Shown: positions 1-5,647 of the stretch, one piece after another
How the letters are laid out: the number at the start of each line of letters is the position of its first letter
Position numbering within the stretch: the first letter of the stretch is position 1
NCBI GenBank assembly: GCA_027620595.1
Contig: JAQCDI010000130.1
Span: forward strand, 1-7,155
Reading direction: 5' to 3'
Origin: Bacteroidota bacterium
GTDB taxonomy: Bacteria; Bacteroidota; Rhodothermia; Rhodothermales; UBA10348
DNA: 7,155 nt
Notes under the pieces: model-generated
What the model was told of the DNA's origin: nothing
The model's input: the letters and a program-made list of their open reading frames with translations, nothing else
Database searches by the model: none
Position numbers and translations under genes: made by a program

Positions 1-348
1 TGCCGAGATCCAGTCGTCGGCCCGCGCGCCGGCGTGCCGGGCGCCCACGGTGTCGCCCCAGACCTCTACCTGGGTGGGGGCGCCTTCCGGCACGCCGGCG
101 CGCGGAATGCGCAGCTCCCCGACCCGCGGTTGGCTGAGCACCCAATCCGGCCCGTCGGCCGCCACGTCAATGTGGGTCATGGCTGGATGGGAGCGCTGCG
201 AGCGGAAACGGCCTTCCGGACCGACGATCATGTAGCGGCGGTCTCCTTCCAGGCCGAATGGCGTGATGCGGGCCTCCAATACGGACAGCCCGCGAAGTCC
301 CTTTACCGGGAAGATGGACAGCGACGCGATGGTAAGCGGTGATGACAT
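1..348 (-). CDS. MOSC-domain protein (N-terminal part only; runs off the left edge)
   Basis: The first 116 codons of a gene that continues beyond base 1. The visible part matches the MOSC N-terminal beta-barrel domain (YcbX/MARC-like proteins): residues 11-19 read SIFPVKGLR, followed by GLEGDRRYM at 32-40, a GRFRSQR stretch at 46-52 and HPAM at 54-57. This is the family pattern of a 'P(V/I)KS.RG' strand, 'GL.GDR.(W/Y)' and 'F.(T/S)QR'. The catalytic MOSC domain, with the cysteine that binds molybdenum cofactor sulfur, would lie outside the window, so activity cannot be judged. Family members bind or transfer molybdenum cofactor sulfur, or reduce N-hydroxylated compounds. The ATG lies 6 bases after the stop of the M28 peptidase gene, so the two are probably co-transcribed; no Shine-Dalgarno is visible. 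The domain call is secure and the exact function is unknown. Confidence 0.85.
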   Translation of the reverse strand, partial: MSSPLTIASLSIFPVKGLRGLSVLEARITPFGLEGDRRYMIVGPEGRFRSQRSHPAMTHIDVAADGPDWVLSQPRVGELRIPRAGVPEGAPTQVEVWGDTVGARHAGARADDWISA

Positions 349-354
349 GGCCGA

Positions 355-1299
355 TCAGTCCGGGAAGCTGTCCACGGCCCCATCCAGGACCCGGAGGACG
401 TCATGGATCCAGGAAACGGCCGCCGTGAAGAATTCCGGCGTGATGGCGTCGAAATCGTCCGAAGGGTTGTGATAGCCGGGGTGGTCCTCCACGCCGAAAT
501 AGACGAAGGGAACACCCGCGCTGTTGAAGGGCGCGTGATCCGAAGACGCCGTCCAGTCACCGAACCCGTCGGAGGGTTCGTCGTGTCCGAAAAGGACCGT
601 GAGCGGCCCCTTCCTGGGCACGCCGTCGATCAGGGGCCGCAGGAAGGGATAATGGTACGTGCCGCTGGCATACAGCTCCCCGGCCCCACTGCGGCTGATC
701 ATGTCCATGTTGATGTTCAGGCGCACATCGGAAGCCGTGAAACAGTCGGATCGCACGAATGCCCGCGCCCCGACCAGGCCCAGCTCTTCGGCGTCGAACG
801 CAGCGAACAGGATGTCGTGCTCAGGTGGGTTGGCCGTGAACTCACGCGCCAGCTCGATGAGGGCGGCGGTGCCCGAGGCATTGTCATCGGCCCCGTTGTA
901 GACCTCGCCGTTGCGCGTGCCCAGGTGATCGTAGTGCGCGCTGACAACCACGGACCCGGCCGCACTGCCGGTGCCGGGGATCACCGCGATCAGGTTGGCT
1001 CCCTCAGCCGGGCTGCTGTCTGAGGCAGTGAAGGGAAAGGTCTGGACGAACGATTCGCTGCAGGCGGGCTGCAGTCCAAGCTCCTCGAACTGCTGCTGCA
1101 CATAGGCCTGCGCCATGTGCCCGCCTTCGGTGCCGGCTCGACGTCCCATGTAGGCGTCCGAGGAGAGGATCTCGACATGCGAGAGCAGACGCATTGCATC
1201 CACCGAAGGCTCGAAATTGCCGGTGCCGGCAGAATCCTGCGAACAGGATACCCCGGGAAACAAGAGCAGCAGGAGGAGTGGCGTGAGGATGCGTTTCAT
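355..1299 (-). CDS. M28-family zinc aminopeptidase, secreted, probably a lipoprotein
   Basis: A 314-residue protein predicted to remove N-terminal residues from peptides outside the cytoplasm using two zinc ions. The N-terminus is a signal peptide: KR at 2-3, a leucine-rich core at 5-14, then GVSC ending at Cys19. This is an imperfect lipobox because position -3 is Gly, so lipidation is likely but not certain. The M28 ligand set is complete: His122 in AHYDHLG, bridging Asp138 in GADDNASG, general base Glu171 and ligand Glu172 in DAEELGL, Asp199 in NMDMIS, and His277 in PGYHNPSDD. The reading frame stays open upstream to about base 1866, but that stretch is antisense to psuG and lacks family similarity. 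The ATG placing the signal peptide at residue 1 is therefore preferred. It has no nearby Shine-Dalgarno; a GGAGGAGGA run lies about 24 bases upstream, too far to be one. The MOSC gene follows after 6 bases. The peptide substrate is unknown. Confidence 0.93.
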   Translation of the reverse strand: MKRILTPLLLLLLFPGVSCSQDSAGTGNFEPSVDAMRLLSHVEILSSDAYMGRRAGTEGGHMAQAYVQQQFEELGLQPACSESFVQTFPFTASDSSPAEGANLIAVIPGTGSAAGSVVVSAHYDHLGTRNGEVYNGADDNASGTAALIELAREFTANPPEHDILFAAFDAEELGLVGARAFVRSDCFTASDVRLNINMDMISRSGAGELYASGTYHYPFLRPLIDGVPRKGPLTVLFGHDEPSDGFGDWTASSDHAPFNSAGVPFVYFGVEDHPGYHNPSDDFDAITPEFFTAAVSWIHDVLRVLDGAVDSFPD

Positions 1300-1392
1300 T
1301 CCAGTGGGCCGAGGTGTGCAGGTTGATCCTCCTCCTACGCCGCCGCGGTCGGGGGTTTCCCGGCTGGACGCGTGTTGGCCCGCTGCCGTACC
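1300..1392. promoter_or_regulatory. Divergent intergenic region between M28 peptidase and psuG
   Basis: About 93 bases separate the preferred starts of the M28 gene (minus) and psuG (plus), so promoters for both must lie here or within the facing 5' ends. I see no convincing -35/-10 pair and no Bacteroidota-type TAnnTTTG box. The region is GC-rich, with a GGAGGAGGA run on the minus strand near 1327-1335. If psuG starts at the GTG at 1372 instead, the region shrinks to 72 bases. The call rests on gene orientation only. Confidence 0.3.
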
Positions 1393-2286
1393 ATGGGGCC
1401 ATCCTCCACCTCCCTTGTGCCCATGCTTCCCCGCGTCGCCCTCGAGACCACCGTTCTTTCCCATGGCCTTCCCTGGCCAGCCAACCGGGACCTGGGCCGT
1501 TCTGCCGAGGCACGCGTGCGAGAGGAAGGGGGCGAACCGTGCACGATCGGCATCGTGGACGGACAGCTCCGGGCGGCCTGCTCGCAGGCCGAGCTGGAGA
1601 GGTTCTGCCGGGAGGAAGGAGTCGAGAAGGTGAGCCTGCGCAACCTCCCCGTGGTGATGGCGCGGGGCGGTATGGGCGCCACGACGGTGGCCGCTACGAT
1701 CCACCTGGCCCACCAGGCGGGCATCCGGGTCATGGCCACGGGCGGAATCGGGGGCATCCATCGGGACGCCGCGGGAAAACCCACCCCGGATGAAAGCGCC
1801 GACCTTACCGAACTGGGCCGTTGCCCGGTAACGGTGGTCTGTGCCGGCCCCAAGGCCATCCTGCACCTCGAGGCCACGCGGGAGCGCCTGGAAACGATGG
1901 GCGTCACCCTCCTGGGATGGCAGACGGATTTCATGCCCGCATTCTATTGCGGTTCATCCCCGCATCGCGTCGACGCCCGGTGCGACACCATTGAAGAGGT
2001 TGTGGATATCGTGCGGCAGCGGGATGCCCTGGATATGCCGGCGGCCATCCTGCTCACGGCGGCGGTTCCGCCAGCATGGGCATTGCCTTTCGATGCGGTC
2101 GAAGAAACGATCGGGCGCGCGCTGTCGGATCCGGCGGCATCGAAGCTCCTCCCCCATGAGGTGACGCCCTACCTGCTTTCCGCCGTCCGGGATACCCTGG
2201 GAGAGCGGGCGTTGCAGGCCAACGTGGCCCTCCTCGAACAGAACGCCTCCCTGGCGGCGCGACTGGCCGTGGCGCTGGAACGTTGA
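1393..2286 (+). CDS. psuG: Pseudouridine-5'-phosphate glycosidase (PsuG/IndA family)
   Basis: Predicted to split pseudouridine 5'-phosphate into uracil and ribose 5-phosphate in the cytoplasm by breaking the C-C glycosidic bond. From this ATG it has 297 residues, close to the usual 285-315. Family signatures: VALETTVLSHGLPWP at 15-29 with catalytic-type Glu18; EKVSLRNLP at 78-86; GATTVAAT at 95-102; ATGGIGGIHR at 115-124; ESADLTEL at 134-141 with the metal-binding-type Asp137; VVCAGPKAIL at 148-157, where Lys154 matches the lysine that forms an imine with ribose; HEVTPYLL at 255-262; and LQANVALLEQN at 274-284 with Asn277. The Asp137-Lys154-Asn277 spacing equals that recalled for E. coli PsuG (149-166-289). 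One departure: the usual NP(I/V)PE loop reads AAVPPA at 223-228. The start is uncertain: a GTG at 1372 and an ATG at 1423 are in frame, and none has a ribosome binding site. The partner kinase psuK is not in the window. Confidence 0.92.
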   Translation: MGPSSTSLVPMLPRVALETTVLSHGLPWPANRDLGRSAEARVREEGGEPCTIGIVDGQLRAACSQAELERFCREEGVEKVSLRNLPVVMARGGMGATTVAATIHLAHQAGIRVMATGGIGGIHRDAAGKPTPDESADLTELGRCPVTVVCAGPKAILHLEATRERLETMGVTLLGWQTDFMPAFYCGSSPHRVDARCDTIEEVVDIVRQRDALDMPAAILLTAAVPPAWALPFDAVEETIGRALSDPAASKLLPHEVTPYLLSAVRDTLGERALQANVALLEQNASLAARLAVALER

Positions 2287-2304
2287 GGGCCGGGACCCGT
2301 CAAC
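2282..2304. terminator. Possible bidirectional hairpin at the psuG/ddl convergent junction
   Basis: An inverted repeat spans the 13-base gap between two convergent genes. GTTGAGGG (2282-2289) pairs with CCC (2296-2298) and TCAAC (2300-2304), with a six-base loop and one bulged G at 2299. Both stop codons, TGA for psuG (2284-2286) and TCA/TGA for ddl (2300-2302), lie inside the stem. No strong T-tract follows on either side, so intrinsic termination is weakly supported. Overlap with the stop codons means a terminating ribosome would interfere with folding. Confidence 0.25.
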
Positions 2305-3490
2305 CCAGTTTCCCCTTGAGCCCTCCGGTGGCCCGTGCATCGAGCAGGTTCGAATCGAAGGATCGCACACGACGGATCCGCTCCTCGAAGCGCTCCTCGG
2401 CCAACCGCAGCAGCTCCATGACCAGGTCCGGGAAGGCCAAGCCGGTGGGCTCCCAGAGATAGAAGGAAAGCGATCCGGGGATGGTGTTGATCTCGTTGAA
2501 AAACACCTCCCCGCTGGCATTGTCCATGAGGAAGTCGATCCGCGCCACACCGCACCCATCGAGGGCAGCGAAAACGGTCCGGGCCAGCTGCCGGATGCGC
2601 TCGGCGGTATCCTCCTCGATGGGCGCCGGAATGCGACGGTCCAGCGAGGCCATGCCGGCTGCGCCCTTGCGCGATCCGCCCCGCAGGTACTTGTCCTCGA
2701 AGGAAAGGGTACCGTCGCCGGAGACAGGCTCCTCAAGCACCGAAACCCTGCAGTCATCGGCCGTTCCAAGGACGGAGGCATTGATCTCGCGCAGATTGGG
2801 CACACAGCGCTCGACCAGGACGGAGGCGTCGTAGCGCAGGGCCTCCTCGATCGCGTCCTCGAGCGCGGAGCGATCGAGGACGCGGGCAATGCCGATGGAC
2901 GACCCCAGATGGACCGGTTTGACGATGGCCGGATAGCCCAATGCCGCCTCGACACGGTCCAGGCAGGCCTCTTCCGATCCGCCCCAGCCTTGCTCGGTCA
3001 GCTCCACCCAGTCCACGACCGGTACGCCGGCCTGACCCGCCAGGATCTTGGCCCGGACCTTGTCCATACCCACGGCCGAAGCCATGACGCCCGAACCCGT
3101 GAAAGGAACGCCCAGACTTTCGCAGAGCCCCTGCACGCTGCCATTCTCTCCCGAGCCGCCATGAAAGGCCAGCAGCACCGTTTCCACCAGGATGGGGGCA
3201 TTCCGGCCAAGGAAGGGCTGTTCGAGCGGCACGAGGCGCAACGATCGACCGGGACCCGGGGCCAGGGCCACCTCTCGGGCGGATTGCTCCACGCGGGCCA
3301 GGTCCTTGAACGTGGACACCTCGTCGAGGCCGTCACCGATGAACCAACGACCGCCCTTCGAGACGTAGACGGCCAACACCCCAATACCTCTTTCCTTCAG
3401 GGCATGAACGGCTTGCAGCCCCGTGATGACGGAGACTTCGTGTTCGGGAGAGGGACCCCCGAAGAAAACGGCCGTGCGGAAACGCTGCAT
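2300..3490 (-). CDS. ddl: D-alanine--D-alanine ligase-type ATP-grasp enzyme
   Basis: A 396-residue protein predicted to join two D-alanines using ATP, supplying the dipeptide for peptidoglycan precursors. Motifs in order: FFGGPSPEHEVS at 9-20, with Glu16 aligning to the acceptor-site Glu15 of E. coli DdlB; FHGGSGENGSVQG at 109-121; the ATP-grasp lysine stretch IVKPVHLGSSIG at 189-200; the omega-loop FEDKY at 264-268 (Tyr268 matching Tyr216); ARIDF at 316-320; and NEINTIPG at 332-339 with metal ligands Glu333 and Asn335. Two oddities: after the last motif the sequence is SLSFYLWEP, putting Tyr344 where DdlB has Ser281, and the C-terminus carries an extension (about 365-396) ending in a Gly/Lys-rich tail. 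The protein is longer than DdlB (306) or DdlA (about 364). The start follows family alignment; an in-frame extension to 3649 overlaps the neighbouring gene's start region and is rejected. It stands alone, convergent with psuG and divergent from the phosphoesterase. The fold is secure; D-Ala-D-Ala specificity is likely but not proven. Confidence 0.88.
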   Translation of the reverse strand: MQRFRTAVFFGGPSPEHEVSVITGLQAVHALKERGIGVLAVYVSKGGRWFIGDGLDEVSTFKDLARVEQSAREVALAPGPGRSLRLVPLEQPFLGRNAPILVETVLLAFHGGSGENGSVQGLCESLGVPFTGSGVMASAVGMDKVRAKILAGQAGVPVVDWVELTEQGWGGSEEACLDRVEAALGYPAIVKPVHLGSSIGIARVLDRSALEDAIEEALRYDASVLVERCVPNLREINASVLGTADDCRVSVLEEPVSGDGTLSFEDKYLRGGSRKGAAGMASLDRRIPAPIEEDTAERIRQLARTVFAALDGCGVARIDFLMDNASGEVFFNEINTIPGSLSFYLWEPTGLAFPDLVMELLRLAEERFEERIRRVRSFDSNLLDARATGGLKGKLG

Positions 3491-3614
3491 GTGCGGGATG
3501 GGCTGAAGGTGGGATGAAAATACGAACCGGACGCGCCAACCTCTGCATCGGGGTTTGCACCGGGCCGGACGGGGGCCGATCTTCGGGCCGCCCGATTCCC
3601 GAATCCCCGCTCCC
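3491..3614. promoter_or_regulatory. Divergent intergenic region between ddl and the metallophosphoesterase
   Basis: The 124 bases between the preferred starts should hold promoters for both genes. The only AT-rich patch is GATGAAAATACGAA at 3513-3526. Read on the minus strand it contains TATTTTC, about 30 bases upstream of the ddl ATG, a plausible but weak -10 or TAnnTTTG-like element without a good matching -35. An in-frame TTG at 3555 could start the phosphoesterase earlier and shorten the region. No operator repeat or riboswitch-like fold is evident. Confidence 0.3.
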
Positions 3615-4316
3615 GTGCGCCTCGCCGTCCTCTCCGATATCCATTCCAACTGGCCCGCCCTGGAAGCCGTGGCCGCGGTCCTGGAAACCGAATCGCCGGA
3701 TGCCGTGCTGTGTGTGGGGGACGTGGTCGGTTACGGTGCGGACCCGGCCCTTTGTCTGGAGTGGGTCAGGGAGCATACCGATGCCTGCGTGCTGGGCAAC
3801 CATGACCTGGCCGTGGCCTCCTCAGAGGGCATCGAATACCTGCCTGACCATGGACAGCTGGCGGCCGAGCACAACGCCGAAGCGCTCTCGCACGAGCAAC
3901 GGCATTGGCTGGCCCACCTTCCGCTGACCGCCCGAGTGCACGACATAACGCTGGCCCACGCCTCGCCGCAGCACCCCGAGCGGTGGCTGCGCATCGAATC
4001 CTTCTTCCTGGCCCAGGAGCAGTTCCGGCACTTCGACACCGACGTCTGCTTCGTCGGCCACACCCACCTTCCGGGCGTGCTTTCGGCATCGCTGGGCGTC
4101 CTGCGCCCCCGGCCCGGGCACCGGTTCCTGATCAACGTGGGCAGTGTGGGTCAGCCGCGGGACGGCGATCCCCGTGCCTGTTTTGCCTTATTCGATACGG
4201 AAACCTTTGCCCTGGATCTGCGCCGCGTGCCCTACAACGTGGACCGTGCCAGGCAGCGCATCCGCGAAGAAGGGTTGCCCGAGGGCCTCGGCCGGCGTCT
4301 CGACCGCGGTCAGTAG
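3615..4316 (+). CDS. Calcineurin-like metallophosphoesterase, substrate unknown
   Basis: A 233-residue cytoplasmic protein (no signal peptide or membrane segment) of the small single-domain metallophosphoesterase group (Metallophos_2; YfcE- and PrpE/ApaH-like). All dinuclear metal motifs are present: Asp8 and His10 in SDIHSN, Asp36 in GDVVGYG, Asn62 and His63 in GNHD, His115 in LAHASP, and His149/His151 in GHTH. The later FLINVGSVGQPRDGDPRA segment (171-188) is typical of the same group. Members hydrolyse phosphomonoesters, phosphodiesters or dinucleoside polyphosphates, and sequence alone does not choose among them. The GTG start at 3615 puts the first beta strand (RLAVLSDIH) at the N-terminus as in relatives. 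A TTG at 3555 would add 20 arginine/proline-rich residues that look non-coding. The C-terminal 20 residues are charged and probably flexible. Its stop lies 5 bases from the stop of pyrC on the other strand. Confidence 0.9.
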   Translation: MRLAVLSDIHSNWPALEAVAAVLETESPDAVLCVGDVVGYGADPALCLEWVREHTDACVLGNHDLAVASSEGIEYLPDHGQLAAEHNAEALSHEQRHWLAHLPLTARVHDITLAHASPQHPERWLRIESFFLAQEQFRHFDTDVCFVGHTHLPGVLSASLGVLRPRPGHRFLINVGSVGQPRDGDPRACFALFDTETFALDLRRVPYNVDRARQRIREEGLPEGLGRRLDRGQ

Positions 4317-4321
4317 CCCGA

Positions 4322-5647
4322 TCAGGCGTTCTTGACGAGCTGCCCCTTGTTGTAGACCGCCCAGGCCCTGCCCACCATTTCGTGGCCGACGAAGGGCGTG
4401 TTGACGCTCTTGGACTTGATGTCCGCCGCCGTGAAGGTCCAGCGCGTGGTGGCGTCGAAGATGGTCAAATTGGCCGGTGCGCCGATTTCCAGGGCAGGCA
4501 CCGGAATCCGGAGGATCTCGCGGGGTGCCACGGTCAGTTTGTGCACCGTTTCTGCCACACCCAGGACGCCCGGCTCGATGATCTCCCTTCCCGTCAGCCC
4601 CCAGGCGGTCTCCAACCCGAGGATGCCGAAGGGAGCCGCGATGTATTCCACTTCCTTCTCGAAGGAGGCGTGCGGGGCATGGTCGGTGCAGATGGCATCG
4701 ATCGTTCCGTCCCGGAGGCCTTCCTTGATGGCTTCGATGTCCATTGCGGTCCGGAGCGGCGGATGCATCTTGGTGTGCGTATCGAACTCCATGTCCTCGA
4801 CCGCCTTGTCCGTCAGCGCGAAGTGGTGTGTACATACCTCGGTCGTGACCCGGATGCCTTTCTTCTTGGCCTGCCGCACCTGGTCCACGGCACCCGCGGT
4901 TGAAATGTGGGCCACGTGGACGTGCCCCCCGGTATACTCCGCCAACAGGATGTCCCGCGCAATCATGATCTCCTCGGAGATCGTCGGGATGCCCGGCAAT
5001 CCGAGCCGTGTGGACACCTCGCCCTCGTGCATGTGTCCCTTCGGGCCCAGTGGCAACTCTTCTTCATGCCCGATGATGGGCTTGTCGAGCATGCGGGAAT
5101 ACTCCAGGGCATGCCGCATGAGTCCCGTGTCCTGAACCGGATCCCCGTCATCAGAGAACGCCACGGCCCCTCCCTCGGCCAGATCGGCCATTTCGGAAAG
5201 GCTCTCCCCCTTGCGGTACTTGGATACGCAGGCAATCGGGTAGACGTCCACCGGTGTGGCCTCAGCCCGCTCGATGATGAACTCCACCACGTCCCGGGTG
5301 TGGATCGGCGGATTGGTGTTGGGCATGCACGCCACGGCGGTGAAGCCCCCGAAAGCAGCGGCCCGGCACCCCGTGGCAATGGTTTCCTTGTATTCAAACC
5401 CCGGCTCGCGCAGGTGGACATGCATGTCCATCCAACCGATCGACACCATCTTTCCGGTGGCGTCGAAGGCCGGAGCGTCTGAGGCGTCGATCCCGGCGCC
5501 GATGGCTGCTATCCTGCCGTCGCGGATCAGGAGGTCGGCCCGCTTCTGGGCGCCTGTCTTCGGGTCGAGCAGGGTAGCGCCGTGGATGAACAGGTGGGGA
5601 GCTGCCTCGGTCGTCATGATGGAATCCGTCGGAAGGTCGGTGGTCAT
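4322..5647 (-). CDS. pyrC: Dihydroorotase, class I (amidohydrolase superfamily)
   Basis: A 441-residue cytoplasmic enzyme that interconverts carbamoyl-aspartate and dihydroorotate, the third step of de novo pyrimidine synthesis. Zinc and catalytic motifs are all visible: His76 and His78 in DMHVHLREPG, MPNTNPP at 108-114 for substrate binding, the aspartate pair 166-167 in FSDDGD, His194 in IGHEEEL (where many relatives have HCED), His247 in HVAHIST, and catalytic Asp322 in CTDHAPH. An N-terminal beta domain (about 18-70) and a C-terminal amidohydrolase tail (NTPFVGHEMVG at 416-426) complete the fold. Length and motif order fit the B. subtilis-type class I enzyme, not the short E. coli type. 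Glu/Cys changes around His194 do not remove a metal ligand. The ATG at 5647 overlaps the stop of the upstream S9 peptidase as ATGA. A second ATG at 5617 would drop ten non-conserved residues. No Shine-Dalgarno precedes either, so coupling by the overlap favours the first. Confidence 0.96.
   Translation of the reverse strand: MTTDLPTDSIMTTEAAPHLFIHGATLLDPKTGAQKRADLLIRDGRIAAIGAGIDASDAPAFDATGKMVSIGWMDMHVHLREPGFEYKETIATGCRAAAFGGFTAVACMPNTNPPIHTRDVVEFIIERAEATPVDVYPIACVSKYRKGESLSEMADLAEGGAVAFSDDGDPVQDTGLMRHALEYSRMLDKPIIGHEEELPLGPKGHMHEGEVSTRLGLPGIPTISEEIMIARDILLAEYTGGHVHVAHISTAGAVDQVRQAKKKGIRVTTEVCTHHFALTDKAVEDMEFDTHTKMHPPLRTAMDIEAIKEGLRDGTIDAICTDHAPHASFEKEVEYIAAPFGILGLETAWGLTGREIIEPGVLGVAETVHKLTVAPREILRIPVPALEIGAPANLTIFDATTRWTFTAADIKSKSVNTPFVGHEMVGRAWAVYNKGQLVKNA
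5644..5647 (-). other. ATGA stop-start overlap coupling the S9 peptidase to pyrC
   Basis: On the minus strand the four bases read ATGA: the pyrC ATG (5647-5645) shares two bases with the peptidase TGA (5646-5644). No Shine-Dalgarno lies upstream of this ATG, so pyrC translation probably depends on ribosomes finishing the peptidase. The overlap is seen directly; coupling is inferred from this arrangement in other bacteria. Confidence 0.8.

Noticed and set aside
1325..1335. GGAGGAGGATC on the minus strand as a Shine-Dalgarno for the M28 gene
   Set aside because: It is about 24 bases from the ATG, well beyond working spacing, and no start codon lies in between at a suitable distance.
1300..1866. 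In-frame 5' extension of the M28 peptidase to 503 residues
   Set aside because: It lies antisense to psuG, has Gly/Arg/His-rich shadow-ORF composition, and would bury the clear signal peptide at internal residue 190.
2282..2304. Classical Rho-independent terminator
   Set aside because: The stem is short and bulged, and neither strand shows a following T-tract; kept only as a low-confidence hairpin.
1954..2955. Minus-strand 333-codon open frame across ddl and psuG
   Set aside because: It is a shadow: it overlaps ddl in another frame and psuG in antisense, and has Arg/Ser/Pro-rich composition without motifs.
3555..3614. TTG start adding 20 residues to the metallophosphoesterase
   Set aside because: The added residues are low-complexity and unlike family N-termini; the GTG at 3615 begins exactly at the first beta strand.
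3491..3649. 53-residue N-terminal extension of the Ddl homologue
   Set aside because: It is Arg/Pro-rich, precedes the conserved first strand (MQRFRTAVFFGG), and overlaps the start of the divergent phosphoesterase gene.
3905..4903. Long plus-strand open frame (332 codons) across the phosphoesterase and pyrC
   Set aside because: It is a shadow: it overlaps two well-supported genes, shows no domain motifs, and has Arg/Pro/Gly-rich composition expected of GC-rich off-frames.
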